A DNA stretch of 38,909 nucleotides from Flavobacteriales bacterium (lineage in GTDB: Bacteria > Bacteroidota > Bacteroidia > Flavobacteriales > Flavobacteriaceae), in contig JAAESS010000144.1 in the NCBI GenBank assembly GCA_024229195.1, positions 1 to 38,909 on the forward strand, written 5' to 3'. Numbering within the stretch: the stretch's first letter is position 1; every line of letters starts with the position of its first letter. Position numbers and translations under genes: made by a program. The notes beneath the pieces were generated by a model. That model was not told the origin of the DNA, ran no database searches, and worked only from the letters and a program-made list of their open reading frames with translations. Shown here in pieces: positions 23,607 to 32,834 of this stretch.

Positions 23607-24284
23607 TTATTGATTCAATAGATCTGGACGAATTAGTTTCGTTCGTTTTAAGGCTTCTTCATGTCTCCATTCATCAATTTTAGGAAAATTGCCTGACAGA
23701 AGAATTTCTGGTACTTTCATGTCTTCATATTGGGCGGGTCTTGTGTAAACCGGAGGTGCCAGTAAATGGTCCTGAAAGGAGTCTGTTAAGGCAGAGGTTT
23801 CATCTCCCAAAACTCCTGGAATTAATCTTATTACGGCATCGCAGAGCACTGCAGCGGCAAGTTCTCCACCGGATAGTACATAATCTCCTATTGAGATTTC
23901 CATTGTGATAAACTTATCTCTGACACGCTGGTCAACACCTTTGTAATGACCTGTTAGTATGAGAAGATTCTTCTTGTCGGATAATATATTTGCCCTTCCC
24001 TGGTCTAAAGTTTTTGCATCCGGAGTCATATAGATGATCTCATCGTAATCCCTCTGTTTCATCAATTCACTTAGGCATTTATCTATAGGTTCAATCATAA
24101 GGACCATTCCTGCTCCGCCACCAAATTGGTAGTCATCAATTTTACCATATTTATTGATCGCATAATCTCTAAGATCGTGAAAGTGGATTTCTGCCTTTCC
24201 TTTGTCCTGAGCGCGTTTAAGAATTGAATATTCAAAAGGACTTTTTATCAACTCTGGTGAAACCGTAATTATATCTATTCGCAT
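23607..24284 (-). CDS. trmD: tRNA (guanine-N1-)-methyltransferase
   Basis: SPOUT-class enzyme that makes m1G37 next to the anticodon, preventing +1 frameshifting. It has 225 residues. [13 protein letters not shown], the [14 protein letters not shown] segment, [15 protein letters not shown] and the trefoil-knot sequence [20 protein letters not shown] are diagnostic. The upstream prmC gene ends 13 bases before the start; a TATATTTG box fills that gap, so trmD may also be transcribed on its own with a near-zero leader. Confidence 0.96.
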   Translation of the reverse strand: MRIDIITVSPELIKSPFEYSILKRAQDKGKAEIHFHDLRDYAINKYGKIDDYQFGGGAGMVLMIEPIDKCLSELMKQRDYDEIIYMTPDAKTLDQGRANILSDKKNLLILTGHYKGVDQRVRDKFITMEISIGDYVLSGGELAAAVLCDAVIRLIPGVLGDETSALTDSFQDHLLAPPVYTRPAQYEDMKVPEILLSGNFPKIDEWRHEEALKRTKLIRPDLLNQ

Positions 24285-24288
24285 GGCG

Positions 24289-24296
24289 CAAATATA
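24289..24296 (-). promoter_or_regulatory. -7 box of trmD (TATATTTG)
   Basis: On the minus strand TATATTTG ends four bases before the ATG at 24284. The full string TATATTTGCGCCATG is identical to that upstream of queE. It is squeezed between the prmC stop codon and the trmD start. Confidence 0.5.
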
Positions 24297-24297
24297 T

Positions 24298-25146
24298 TTA
24301 ATTTTTAACAGCTCTTATCATTCTGTCAGCACCGTAAAGATCTTTTTTTATTTCAATTTTTTCAAATCCCAAATTGTTCAAAATTTGATAAAGCTGCTCT
24401 CCAAGGTATTGATTGATCTCAAAATACAAGTATCCCTGTTTTTTTAATCTCTTTATAGCAAGTTTGGCAATATGTTTATAGAAGATCAAAGGGTCATGAT
24501 CAGAAACATACAAGGCGACATCTGGTTCATACTTCAAGACGTTATCATGCATTTCATTCTTTTCGCTCTCTCTCACATAAGGGGGATTTGAAACGATAAT
24601 GTCATAGTCGTGGTCTAAATCATTTAATTGGAGTATATCATGATGTATGAATTTGATATTTACTTTTTGAGCTAAGGCATTTCTTTTGGCTACCGTGAGG
24701 GCTTTTTCCGATACATCCATTGTTTCGATAATTGAATTTGGCAAATTCTTGACCAGCGCAATGGGTATACAACCACTTCCTGTGCCAATATCAAGTATGC
24801 TGTTTTTAGCTTCTTTGGATGAGGATTCAAGAATCCAATAGATGAGCTCTTCTGTTTCGGGTCTGGGAATCAATACGTTTTCATTCACCTCAAACGTTAG
24901 GTCCATAAATTCTGTATTACCTATAATATATTGAATCGGAAAATCTCTTTTAAGCTGTTCAAGCGCCTTTAAAAATAAAGTCTCTTGTTCAGGTGTCAAT
25001 TCCAGATTTGGGATCAGTGCCAATTCAAGTCTGGACTTATCGAGATAAGCTTCGCATAGCATGTGAAAAAAACTGAAAACTTCTTCTTTGGAGTAGATTT
25101 TGTCTAATTCACTATGAAATAATTCTTTTAAAACCTTTATTAACAT
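24298..25146 (-). CDS. prmC: Peptide chain release factor N5-glutamine methyltransferase
   Basis: Methylates the glutamine of the GGQ motif in release factors 1 and 2. The 282-residue protein has the family's N-terminal helical domain, an [15 protein letters not shown] segment (93-107), the SAM-binding motif [13 protein letters not shown] (119-131) and the catalytic SNPPYV (186-191). It is divergent from ribD across a 158-bp gap and upstream of trmD. Confidence 0.95.
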   Translation of the reverse strand: MLIKVLKELFHSELDKIYSKEEVFSFFHMLCEAYLDKSRLELALIPNLELTPEQETLFLKALEQLKRDFPIQYIIGNTEFMDLTFEVNENVLIPRPETEELIYWILESSSKEAKNSILDIGTGSGCIPIALVKNLPNSIIETMDVSEKALTVAKRNALAQKVNIKFIHHDILQLNDLDHDYDIIVSNPPYVRESEKNEMHDNVLKYEPDVALYVSDHDPLIFYKHIAKLAIKRLKKQGYLYFEINQYLGEQLYQILNNLGFEKIEIKKDLYGADRMIRAVKN

Positions 25147-25304
25147 AAAGTTGAAACTTTTGACTCATTAGAATATACAGATGGAAATATACTTTATAAT
25201 TTTGGATAATAAATTGAATGAAGTTCAAATAACTGGCTATAAAATTAAGTAAAGTGATCTATAAGAGGATTAATATTTTTAATTTCGCGTTATACAAAGC
25301 TTAG

Positions 25305-26348
25305 ATGAAGGATCAGGAAAAATTTATGAAACGTTGCCTTGAACTGGCAAAAAATGGACTAGGTCTTGTTTATCCGAATCCTATGGTTGGTAGTGTTGTT
25401 GTTCATAATGATGTTATTATTGGAGAAGGTTGGCATCAAAAAGCAGGAGGCCCTCATGCCGAGGTCAAAGCAATCGATTCTGTTAAAAATAAATCCTTGT
25501 TAGCTGAGTCCACGCTTTATGTAAACCTGGAACCATGTTCTCATCATGGAAGAACACCTCCATGCGCTGATCTTATAATTCGTCATGGGATTAAAAAAGT
25601 TGTGATCGCTGCCGTAGATACCAATAAGCAGGTTGGAGGAAAAGGTATTAAAAGGCTCCAAGAACATGGAGTGGAAGTAATCGTTTCAGTATTGGAGAAA
25701 GAAGCCAGGGAATTGAATAAAAGGTTTTTTACTTTTCATGAAAAGAAAAGACCCTACGTGATACTCAAATGGGCGCAAAGTAAGGACGGATATATTTTTC
25801 CTGATGCTAAAATTGCTCAAAAAGGACTTCCGTTCTGGATTTCAAATAGCTATTCCTTGCAACGTGTTCATCAGTGGAGAGCAGAGGAGGCATCTATACT
25901 TGTTGGTAAAAATACAGTCCAGCAGGATAATCCAAAACTTAACGTGAGAGATTTTAGTGGTAATTCAATTCTGAGAATTGCGATTGACAGAAAATTGGAA
26001 TTATCCCATTCTATGAATTTTTTTGATGGCTCTTCGGATACGATTATTTACAATGAATCGAAAGATGAGATCATTGGGCAGCTAAGTTTTGTCAAACTTG
26101 ATTTTTCAGAGGATATAATCGCTCAGATCATGCAAGATTTATATGAAAAAGAGATTCAATCCTTGATTGTAGAAGGAGGTGCATATACGCTAAATTCCTT
26201 CATTGGTTCGGGTTGTTGGGATGAGGCCAGAGTTTTTAGAGGTTCACAGTATTTTGAAAAAGGTTTAAAAGCTCCTGAGATCGATGCTGAGCAAGTTGAT
26301 AAAGAGCAGATCGATGATAATCTTTTGTGTATACATAAGTACAATTAA
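25305..26348 (+). CDS. ribD: Bifunctional riboflavin biosynthesis deaminase/reductase RibD
   Basis: Catalyses the second and third steps of riboflavin synthesis from GTP: deamination of the diaminopyrimidine and reduction of its ribosyl side chain. It has 347 residues. The N-terminal zinc deaminase has H51-A-E53 in GGPHAEVKAI and C78/C87 in EPCSHHGRTPPC. The C-terminal reductase half carries ILKWAQSKDGYI, an EEASILVGKNTV segment and LIVEGGAYTLNSFI. No other rib genes are present. The yigZ-like gene follows after two bases. Confidence 0.96.
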   Translation: MKDQEKFMKRCLELAKNGLGLVYPNPMVGSVVVHNDVIIGEGWHQKAGGPHAEVKAIDSVKNKSLLAESTLYVNLEPCSHHGRTPPCADLIIRHGIKKVVIAAVDTNKQVGGKGIKRLQEHGVEVIVSVLEKEARELNKRFFTFHEKKRPYVILKWAQSKDGYIFPDAKIAQKGLPFWISNSYSLQRVHQWRAEEASILVGKNTVQQDNPKLNVRDFSGNSILRIAIDRKLELSHSMNFFDGSSDTIIYNESKDEIIGQLSFVKLDFSEDIIAQIMQDLYEKEIQSLIVEGGAYTLNSFIGSGCWDEARVFRGSQYFEKGLKAPEIDAEQVDKEQIDDNLLCIHKYN

Positions 26349-26350
26349 AG

Positions 26351-26968
26351 ATGGAGTATAATCACGATGATGTTTATTTGACCTTAAGTGAGCCTTCCGA
26401 GGAAGGGGTCTACAAGGAAAAGGGCAGTAAGTTTTTGGCTTATGCATATCCTTTGTCAGATCCGGATCAAGCGGGAGATCTTATCCATCATCTAAAAAAA
26501 TCTCATCCAAAGGCAAGACACTGGTGTTATGCTTGGCAAGTCGGAGTTGAAAATCCAGTTTTTAGATTTAGTGACGATGGTGAACCAAATAATAGCGCAG
26601 GAAAACCCATTTACGGTCAAATTCAGTCATTTGGTCTAACCAATTTGTTGATTGTAGTCGTTCGTTATTTTGGAGGAACCAAACTTGGAGTTGGAGGCTT
26701 GATCGTTGCCTACAGGTCAGCTGCTAAATTTGCTTTGGAAAATGCTGAATTGATCGAAAGAATGCTGACGAAAGAATTAAGTCTCACCTTTGAGTATGCT
26801 CACATGGATAAAGTTATGCGTCTTATCAAAGAAAATGCAATTAGCATCAAGACTCAGAAAATGGAGCTGAATTGTTTTTTTATCATTTCAATTAGAAAAA
26901 GTGATCTCGAACGAGTGGTCAAATTATTTGAGGATCTCAGGTGTATTGAGGTGAAAAATATCAATTGA
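26351..26968 (+). CDS. YigZ/IMPACT-family protein
   Basis: A 205-residue protein of the YigZ (UPF0029) family. The N-terminal IMPACT domain includes KGSKFLAYAYPL, ARHWCYAWQVG, RFSDDGEPNNSAGKPI and VVVRYFGGTKLGVGGLIVAY, the hallmarks of the family. A C-terminal ferredoxin-like DUF1949 domain follows. The eukaryotic relative IMPACT regulates the eIF2 kinase GCN2; the bacterial role is unclear, possibly ribosome- or RNA-related. It is two bases downstream of ribD, so probably co-transcribed, and its end overlaps the convergent thioesterase gene by eight bases. Confidence 0.92.
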   Translation: MEYNHDDVYLTLSEPSEEGVYKEKGSKFLAYAYPLSDPDQAGDLIHHLKKSHPKARHWCYAWQVGVENPVFRFSDDGEPNNSAGKPIYGQIQSFGLTNLLIVVVRYFGGTKLGVGGLIVAYRSAAKFALENAELIERMLTKELSLTFEYAHMDKVMRLIKENAISIKTQKMELNCFFIISIRKSDLERVVKLFEDLRCIEVKNIN

Positions 26969-27368
26969 ATTGTGAATAGATTTGATCCAAAAGGTATTTT
27001 GGTGCTTTAATTGGTTTGTTTTTTTTCATGTCGATAAAAACCAAGCTTGTGAACCCTGTTGTTAAAAGTTCATTATTTTCATTGTGAACTTCAAAATCAA
27101 ATTCAATTTTTACCAGGGGCTTATTCGTCATGATGGTGGTAATCGTCAAGAGATCATCATATTTAGCAGGCTTTATGTAGTTGATGTTCAGCTTAATAAC
27201 CGGGAGCATGATTCCTGATTCCTCAAGACTTTTATAACTTATACCCAAGGCTCTGAGCCACTCAACTCGGCCCACTTCAAAAAATTGAGCGTAATTTCCG
27301 TAGTAAACATAGCCCATTTGGTCAGTTTCTCCGTATCTTATACGAATATTTGTTTGATTTTTGATCAT
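26961..27368 (-). CDS. Acyl-CoA thioesterase, YbgC/FadM family (hotdog fold)
   Basis: A 135-residue hotdog-fold hydrolase. The active-site motif RYGETDQMGYVYYGNYAQFFEVGR, here RYGETDQMGYVYYGNY, carries the catalytic aspartate (D16 of IRYGETDQ). The FEVGRVEWLRALGISY stretch matches the 4-hydroxybenzoyl-CoA thioesterase/YbgC family. It lies divergent from dnaA with its own TATATTTG box. In the Tol-Pal systems of proteobacteria YbgC acts near the envelope, but no tol genes are here; the acyl substrate is unknown. Confidence 0.92.
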   Translation of the reverse strand: MIKNQTNIRIRYGETDQMGYVYYGNYAQFFEVGRVEWLRALGISYKSLEESGIMLPVIKLNINYIKPAKYDDLLTITTIMTNKPLVKIEFDFEVHNENNELLTTGFTSLVFIDMKKNKPIKAPKYLLDQIYSQFN

Positions 27369-27423
27369 TTAGTCGTAATTTGGGGTCGAACAGTTTAATC
27401 AAAAAATAAATAAGAATCAATAG

Positions 27424-27431
27424 CAAATATA
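27424..27431 (-). promoter_or_regulatory. -7 box of the thioesterase gene (TATATTTG)
   Basis: On the minus strand the bases read TATATTTG, 56 bases upstream of the ATG at 27368, in the 165-bp divergent spacer with dnaA. Confidence 0.5.
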
Positions 27432-27448
27432 TTTTTTTTTAATAAACT

Positions 27449-27457
27449 TTATTCACA
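27449..27457 (+). promoter_or_regulatory. DnaA-box-like TTATTCACA in the dnaA promoter region
   Basis: TTATTCACA matches the DnaA-box consensus TTATNCACA. It ends three bases before the predicted -33 TTG of dnaA, so bound DnaA could occlude RNA polymerase, which suggests autoregulation. Confidence 0.5.
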
Positions 27458-27459
27458 AA

Positions 27460-27489
27460 TTTGTAAAGGCAAAACAAATACCTATTTTG
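27460..27489 (+). promoter_or_regulatory. Promoter of dnaA (TTTG-19-TATTTTG)
   Basis: TTTG at 27460-27463 is followed after 19 bases by TATTTTG at 27483-27489, a near match to TAnnTTTG. Transcription would start near 27496, about 38 bases upstream of the ATG at 27534. Confidence 0.5.
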
Positions 27490-27533
27490 TCGGAAGAAAG
27501 GTAACTAAACTTAATTCAAAATATTTTAATTAG

Positions 27534-28961
27534 ATGACGAGAACAGCCTCCTCTGTATGGAATAATTGTCTGCTTTTTATAAAGGATAATATCAAACCAC
27601 AAGCTTTCAAAACATGGTTCGAACCTATAAAGCCGATGAAGATAGCAGGAGATGTGCTTACGATACAAGTACCAAGTAAGTTCTTTTTTGAATGGCTGGA
27701 GGAGCATTATATTAAGTTATTAAGGGTAGCTTTGATCAGAGAGCTGGGAGATCATGCAAAATTGGTCTATGATGTAAGGATGGAGAATACCTACAGCAAC
27801 AAAAATCCTCATACAGTTAAGTTTCCTAGTTCTAACAAAAAACCATTTAATTCACAAGGAGTTACCATCCCCCTGGAAATTGACAAAAGAGAATTGAAAA
27901 ATCCATTTGTAATTCCAGGTATTCAAAAGGTCAAAATCGAATCACAACTTAACCCTAATTATAATTTTGAAAATTTTATTGAAGGAGATTCAAACCGTTT
28001 GGCAAGATCAGCAAGTATGGCTGTTTCAAATAAGCCGGGAGGAACCTCTTTCAATCCCTTGTTAATTTATGGTGGAGTAGGTCTGGGTAAAACTCATTTG
28101 GCTCAGGCAATTGGTGTTCGAATCAAAGAGAGATACCCTGAGAAAACAGTACTCTATATATCAGCAGAAAAATTCACCCAACAATTTATTGATTCTGTAA
28201 AGGCCAATACAAGAAATGATTTTATTCATTTTTATCAAATGATCGATGTACTTATTGTGGATGATGTCCAGTTTCTCTCAGGTAAGTCAGGAACTCAGGA
28301 TGTATTCTTCCATATATTCAATCACTTACATCAAAATGGGAAGCAGGTCATCCTGACATCAGACAAAGCACCTGTTGATATGCAGGATATTGAGCAGCGT
28401 TTATTATCAAGATTCAAATGGGGTCTTTCTGCAGAGTTAATCGCTCCTGACTATGAAACGCGAATCAGTATTTTACAAAGTAAAATGTTCAGGGATGGGG
28501 TAGAGATACCTGAAGAAATCGTTGAGTATATTGCAAAGAATATCAAGACGAACGTTCGTGAGCTAGAAGGAGTTCTTATTTCATTGATCGCTCAAGCCTC
28601 TTTTAACAGAAAGGAATTTACACTTTCGCTGACCAAACAAATCGTTGATAAATTTGTCAAGAATACCAAAAAAGAGGTATCTATAGATTATATCCAAAAA
28701 GTTGTATCCAAGTATTTTGAAATGGATGTGACAACTCTTCAATCCAAAACAAGAAAACGTCATATTGTTCAAGCCAGACAGTTGGCCATGTATTTTGCCA
28801 AAAGAATGACAAAGGCCTCTCTGGCAAGTATTGGTTCTCAAATTGGCAGTCGTGATCACGCAACCGTTCTACATGCTTGTAAGACAGTCGATAATCTTAC
28901 TGAAACAGATAAGCAGTTCCGTAAGTATGTCGATGAATTGACGAAAAAGCTTACTTTTTAA
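27534..28961 (+). CDS. dnaA: Chromosomal replication initiator protein DnaA
   Basis: AAA+ ATPase that binds DnaA boxes and melts the replication origin. It has 475 residues. Domain I occupies about 1-85, a short linker follows, and the AAA+ domain contains Walker A GGVGLGKT (180-187), Walker B VLIVDDVQFL and sensor II. The domain IV DNA-binding signature GSRDHATVLHACKTVDNL lies near the C-terminus. The small phosphatase gene follows after 15 bases. A DnaA-box-like site and a promoter precede the gene. Confidence 0.98.
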   Translation: MTRTASSVWNNCLLFIKDNIKPQAFKTWFEPIKPMKIAGDVLTIQVPSKFFFEWLEEHYIKLLRVALIRELGDHAKLVYDVRMENTYSNKNPHTVKFPSSNKKPFNSQGVTIPLEIDKRELKNPFVIPGIQKVKIESQLNPNYNFENFIEGDSNRLARSASMAVSNKPGGTSFNPLLIYGGVGLGKTHLAQAIGVRIKERYPEKTVLYISAEKFTQQFIDSVKANTRNDFIHFYQMIDVLIVDDVQFLSGKSGTQDVFFHIFNHLHQNGKQVILTSDKAPVDMQDIEQRLLSRFKWGLSAELIAPDYETRISILQSKMFRDGVEIPEEIVEYIAKNIKTNVRELEGVLISLIAQASFNRKEFTLSLTKQIVDKFVKNTKKEVSIDYIQKVVSKYFEMDVTTLQSKTRKRHIVQARQLAMYFAKRMTKASLASIGSQIGSRDHATVLHACKTVDNLTETDKQFRKYVDELTKKLTF

Positions 28962-28976
28962 AAAAATCAGATTTTT

Positions 28977-29435
28977 ATGATTAAGGTGTTGATGGTGTGT
29001 CTTGGAAATATTTGCAGGTCACCATTAGCCGAAGGCATTTTAAAGTCAAAAGTTGATGGTTTATCTGTTTTTGTCGATTCTGCCGGAACAGGAGGTTGGC
29101 ATATCGGGGAATTACCAGATCTAAGATCAATAGGAATTGCCCGGCAAAATAGAATTGATATCAGTGATCAGCGTTGCAGAAAGTTTATCGCCCGTGACTT
29201 TGATGATTTTGACCACATATATGTGATGGATAGAAATAATTTGTCGGATGTTCTTTCTGTTGCAAAATCTGAAACGCATCGTAAAAAAGTTAAAATGATT
29301 CTGAGTGTGGAAAGCGAGACGGATACTATGGAGGTTCCTGATCCTTATTATGGAGGGGAAAGAGGCTTTGAAGAGGTCTTTATACTATTGGATCGAGCCT
29401 GCGAGCAAATAGCGAAAAGTTTAGACAATGAATAA
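28977..29435 (+). CDS. Low-molecular-weight protein-tyrosine phosphatase
   Basis: A cytosolic phosphatase of 152 residues. The P-loop CLGNICRSP contains the nucleophile C8 and R14, and the general acid is D122 in VPDPYYGG; both are canonical. Such enzymes can act on tyrosine kinases of polysaccharide export or on arginine-phosphate, but the substrate here is unknown. It lies 15 bases after dnaA and overlaps the next gene by eight bases, so the three are probably one transcript. Confidence 0.95.
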   Translation: MIKVLMVCLGNICRSPLAEGILKSKVDGLSVFVDSAGTGGWHIGELPDLRSIGIARQNRIDISDQRCRKFIARDFDDFDHIYVMDRNNLSDVLSVAKSETHRKKVKMILSVESETDTMEVPDPYYGGERGFEEVFILLDRACEQIAKSLDNE

Positions 29436-30144
29436 GAATTTTGGTAAACTATTTTTGATTCCAACTACTTTAGGTGCAAATGAGCCTTTGGAAGTATTGC
29501 CTATTTCAGTAAAGAAAAAGGTGGAAGAGATCGATTTTTTTATTGTTGAGAATGAAAAATCCGCCAGAAGGTTTATAAAAAAAATTACACCCAGAAAGTC
29601 ACAGCCTGCACTTCGACTTTTTGTACTCGATAAATATACGAGTGAGTTTGAATCTAAATCATTTATTGATCCCTGTTTTCAGGGCATTAATGTCGGTTTA
29701 TTATCGGAGGCCGGAGTTCCTGCTATTGCTGATCCAGGAGCCAGTATCGTGATGCTTGCACACCAGAAAAATGTTGAAGTTGTGCCGCTTGTTGGACCTT
29801 CATCGATTATTCTTGCCATGATGGGCTCAGGGCTCAATGGTCAGAATTTTGCCTTTAATGGTTATCTCCCAATTGATAAATCAGCACGTAAAAAAAAGAT
29901 TAAAGAATTGGAGAAATGGTCGAAACAAAACAACCAGACCCAGCTATTTATTGAAACTCCCTATCGAAACCAAAACCTATTCAACGAGTTAAAGAATTCA
30001 CTCACGCCCTCCACTTATTTAAGCGTAGCTGTGGATCTTACCTTAAGTACTGAGTATATTAAAACCTTAACAGCAAAAGAGTGGAAGTCGGAAAATATAG
30101 ATCTTCATAAAAGACCTTGTATTTTTATATTTCACAAATATTAA
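29428..30144 (+). CDS. SAM-dependent methyltransferase, RsmI-like tetrapyrrole-methylase fold
   Basis: A 238-residue protein of the tetrapyrrole methylase/RsmI superfamily. GLLSEAGVPAIADPGASIV, VEVVPLVGPSSIILAMMGSG and NFAFNGYLPIDK are the SAM-binding and core motifs of that fold. Unlike full RsmI it lacks a C-terminal extension and is shorter by about 40-50 residues, so an rRNA (C1402 2'-O) role is plausible but not certain. It overlaps the phosphatase gene by eight bases and converges with the lysozyme-like gene (four-base overlap). Confidence 0.85.
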   Translation: MNKNFGKLFLIPTTLGANEPLEVLPISVKKKVEEIDFFIVENEKSARRFIKKITPRKSQPALRLFVLDKYTSEFESKSFIDPCFQGINVGLLSEAGVPAIADPGASIVMLAHQKNVEVVPLVGPSSIILAMMGSGLNGQNFAFNGYLPIDKSARKKKIKELEKWSKQNNQTQLFIETPYRNQNLFNELKNSLTPSTYLSVAVDLTLSTEYIKTLTAKEWKSENIDLHKRPCIFIFHKY

Positions 30145-30770
30145 ACTCTTGCGTTCTTAACCGGTTTGATGAATGAGGTGTCAAATCCTGCAAATTTTTT
30201 CATATAACTATGAACGTTTGTTCCATAAGCGTCGCGAGCATTTGCCTGGCCATTACTTCTAAGGTATTTCTTTACATTTCCTGCACCTGCTAAATGAGCG
30301 GCAGCTAAAATACCTGATTCAGTAATCTCTACGCCATTAATTGTTTTACCAACACTTCTTTTGATGTCTCTTATCAGGATCCACTTGTTCAGGGAGCATA
30401 ATGCATAGAAAGCATCTTCCTGTAATTTTGGGTCATTTAAGAAATCTTGTATGTTGTAAATTCTGATACGATTGAGAGTGGATTCACCAAACTGATATTT
30501 CCCAAGATATCCAAGGCTATTGATTTTTTTATAATTACCTCTTGATTCTTTAAAAGCGATGGCTTCTTTAAATCCAATATATCGTTTGTCAACGGTTGGC
30601 GTGTAGAATAATTCAAAGGATTCAACACTTTTCTTGACTGTGGCAATTGTATTGGCTTGAGGTAAATTGTACCGAGCTTTTGTTACTTTCCGAAAATAGA
30701 GTGAGTCATCCTGCTTGAAAGCAGTAATTGCTATCGCGAGAATCAAGACAAATAATATGTTCTTTTTCAT
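30141..30770 (-). CDS. Exported lysozyme/transglycosylase-like protein
   Basis: A 209-residue protein with an N-terminal signal (MKKNILFVLILAIAITAFKQ). The middle carries the lysozyme-fold pattern EAIAFKESRGNYKKINSLGYLGKYQFG, where E75 is the candidate catalytic acid, followed by ILAAAHLAGAGNVKKYLRSNG. These are features of soluble lytic transglycosylases and phage-type lysozymes. It probably cleaves or binds peptidoglycan in the periplasm. A TAGCTTTG box lies 46 bases upstream. Family assignment is by motif only. Confidence 0.75.
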   Translation of the reverse strand: MKKNILFVLILAIAITAFKQDDSLYFRKVTKARYNLPQANTIATVKKSVESFELFYTPTVDKRYIGFKEAIAFKESRGNYKKINSLGYLGKYQFGESTLNRIRIYNIQDFLNDPKLQEDAFYALCSLNKWILIRDIKRSVGKTINGVEITESGILAAAHLAGAGNVKKYLRSNGQANARDAYGTNVHSYMKKFAGFDTSFIKPVKNARV

Positions 30771-30815
30771 AATTGTTTTTCTTAGTTAGGGAGTGCCTAA
30801 AAGAAACATTGCGCG

Positions 30816-30823
30816 CAAAGCTA
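30816..30823 (-). promoter_or_regulatory. -7 box of the lysozyme-like gene (TAGCTTTG)
   Basis: On the minus strand the bases read TAGCTTTG, fitting TAnnTTTG, 45 bases before the ATG at 30770. The box lies between this gene and the end of the upstream DUF2279 gene. Confidence 0.5.
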
Positions 30824-30879
30824 CGTCATTTTTTACAAATCATTTAAATGAGGAAAATTCTTGTGGAATTAGTGATGAA

Positions 30880-31836
30880 TCAGAAATAGAGAGAATGAAA
30901 TTTAAAATCTCCATTACTTCTGTATTCAATACTTGGGGCTGGAATTTTAATCAAGTTAAAAATATTGAAAACCGTCTTTAAAAAATCAGAATTTGTTCTG
31001 ATTTTAGTAAGATCAACATCGACACTGGCGAAAAATTGTCTGTAAGATTCAATCGGCTCTCTCGGTATTGTAGAGTTATCAAAACTACCTTCAGGTAGAC
31101 CATTAGCCCCATAGCCTACTGAAACATTTAACCATCGGGGTATATTACTGTCTTTGAAAAAGGACCATAAATTAACTGATAACCAGTAGGTTTGCCCATT
31201 ATAATCCTTTAATACCTGTTGCAAAGGAGTGCTGCCTAATTTATCAGGATTGTTCATCGCATATTCTGAAGTCATAAAAGAAAATTTCATTTGAAGACGT
31301 TGTTCATCCCACAGCAGTTCCTGGCCAATTAATAAACCTGTCCCCAATGCATTCGCCATTACATCTCCGGTCGAGAATCCCCATTCCTCCGAAAAGCCAT
31401 CCAAAACTTCAATTGTGGTCAAAAAAACAAAGCCCAAGGTCGCTCCATAGATCAATTGATTTTTTTTTGTCTCTCCTGACCAAGCCAATGCATCCATACC
31501 CATTTTTCCGATATAATAGGAGCTGAACATATGACCAAACTTATCCATCTGTAGCCACTGAGAGTTGTCGTTTAAAAATTTAAAATCAGATCTTTCATAC
31601 TGGGCATACCAAACTTCATTCAGCGCAATAAGAGTGGTAGTGCCTAGTGCAGCTTCGGTGACATAAACCGAAGTTCTTCTTTTTTTATTCAGGGTATCTG
31701 AACGTTGAAAAAAAGGTGTTTTATTTTGAGCGAAAAGGAGGTCTTTTCCGGGAAAAATTAGAAAAGCCAGAATAAAGAAAAAGAGATATGTTTTTTTACA
31801 ACAGATCACCTGTTTATTCCTTGTTGACTCACCCAT
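30880..31836 (-). CDS. DUF2279 exported protein
   Basis: A 318-residue protein with a hydrophobic secretion signal (KKTYLFFFILAFLIFPGKDLLFAQ at about 14-37). The DKFGHMFSSYYIGKMG, EVLDGFSEEWGFSTGDVMANALGTG and WDEQRLQMKFSFMTSEYA stretches are typical of the DUF2279 family of Bacteroidota, whose function is unknown. The ATG at 31836 overlaps mltG by 31 bases. A GTG at 31809 would instead give the common four-base GTGA overlap and a better signal peptide, and may be the real start. It is the last gene of the dapF-mltG operon. Confidence 0.82.
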   Translation of the reverse strand: MGESTRNKQVICCKKTYLFFFILAFLIFPGKDLLFAQNKTPFFQRSDTLNKKRRTSVYVTEAALGTTTLIALNEVWYAQYERSDFKFLNDNSQWLQMDKFGHMFSSYYIGKMGMDALAWSGETKKNQLIYGATLGFVFLTTIEVLDGFSEEWGFSTGDVMANALGTGLLIGQELLWDEQRLQMKFSFMTSEYAMNNPDKLGSTPLQQVLKDYNGQTYWLSVNLWSFFKDSNIPRWLNVSVGYGANGLPEGSFDNSTIPREPIESYRQFFASVDVDLTKIRTNSDFLKTVFNIFNLIKIPAPSIEYRSNGDFKFHSLYF

Positions 31837-32834
31837 TTTTGATAGGCAGTTGCATTTATATTATGCTGTTTAAGGGTCTTGGCGAATTTATGGTAACCAA
31901 TATTTTCTACACTTGCACACATGTAGTAATAACTGTGTTTTTCAGGTTGTAAAACCGCTTCAATGGAAGAAATATCAGGCATGGCAATCGGTCCTGGAGG
32001 AAGGCCAAAATTTGAATATGTATTATATGGTGAATCAATGGTCAGGTCTTTGTTTAGAACACGCATGTACTCCTTGTCTTGGCCATATTTTTGTTTTAAG
32101 GCAAAGATGATCGTAGGGTCAGCTTGAAGCGGCCAGAAATCATGTAAACGATTCAGATATAGCCCTGCAACCGTATTCCGTTCCTTAATCGCAGAAGTTT
32201 CCTTCTGAACAATAGAAGCCAAAGTTGAAACTTGAATTGGTGTTAATTTTTGTTCTTTGGCTTTCAAAACTCTGTCTTTTGTCCAAAATCGTTTGTATTC
32301 AACAAGCATTTTATCACGAAATTTTTCAGCACTTGTATTCCAGTAAAAATCATAAGAGTTTGGAATGTACATTGCGATGGCTGTTTGCTTGTCAAAGCCA
32401 TTTTCCTTCATAAAATCAGTGTCCTGAAACACATCGAGCAAAGCGACTGAATCCGCCTCGATCTGATTTCCAACTCTTCCTGCCAATTTTTCAAAATTAT
32501 CCTGATTGTTGAAGGTAAGAGTTACCGTTTCTTGTTTTCCGCCTCTTAAATGATCAACGAGGGTTTCGTTATTCATGCCACCGGTGATCTTAAACTTACC
32601 AGCCCTGATTTTGTTTGGATAGTTTTTCTTTTCAGCAACCCAAATAAAACTCTCAATATTATCTACATGAGGCTTTATGATTTCAATCAATTTATCAAAA
32701 TCTGCCCCGGTAGGTATAAAAATCATATTTGTTTCTGGAACATTTGGGCTATATATCTTCTGATAAAAAGAATAGCCTACTATAGCGGCAATCAGAAAAA
32801 TCACAGCCAGAGCAAGTAACAGTTTCTTTTTCAT
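31806..32834 (-). CDS. mltG: Endolytic murein transglycosylase MltG (YceG-like)
   Basis: Cuts nascent peptidoglycan strands at the cytoplasmic membrane and sets glycan length. The 342-residue protein has an N-terminal membrane anchor (residues 4-24). A LysM-like module (35-105) is followed by the catalytic domain with E212 in TLASIVQKETSAIKERNTVA and the conserved SPYNTYSNFGLPPGPIAMP segment. The GNAT gene ends four bases into it. Together with dapF this suggests a cell-wall operon. Confidence 0.95.
   Translation of the reverse strand: MKKKLLLALAVIFLIAAIVGYSFYQKIYSPNVPETNMIFIPTGADFDKLIEIIKPHVDNIESFIWVAEKKNYPNKIRAGKFKITGGMNNETLVDHLRGGKQETVTLTFNNQDNFEKLAGRVGNQIEADSVALLDVFQDTDFMKENGFDKQTAIAMYIPNSYDFYWNTSAEKFRDKMLVEYKRFWTKDRVLKAKEQKLTPIQVSTLASIVQKETSAIKERNTVAGLYLNRLHDFWPLQADPTIIFALKQKYGQDKEYMRVLNKDLTIDSPYNTYSNFGLPPGPIAMPDISSIEAVLQPEKHSYYYMCASVENIGYHKFAKTLKQHNINATAYQKWVSQQGINR

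Noticed and set aside
30793-30981. 62-codon plus-strand frame between the lysozyme-like and DUF2279 genes
   Set aside because: It starts at a non-ATG codon and runs antisense into the DUF2279 C-terminus; no family resemblance.
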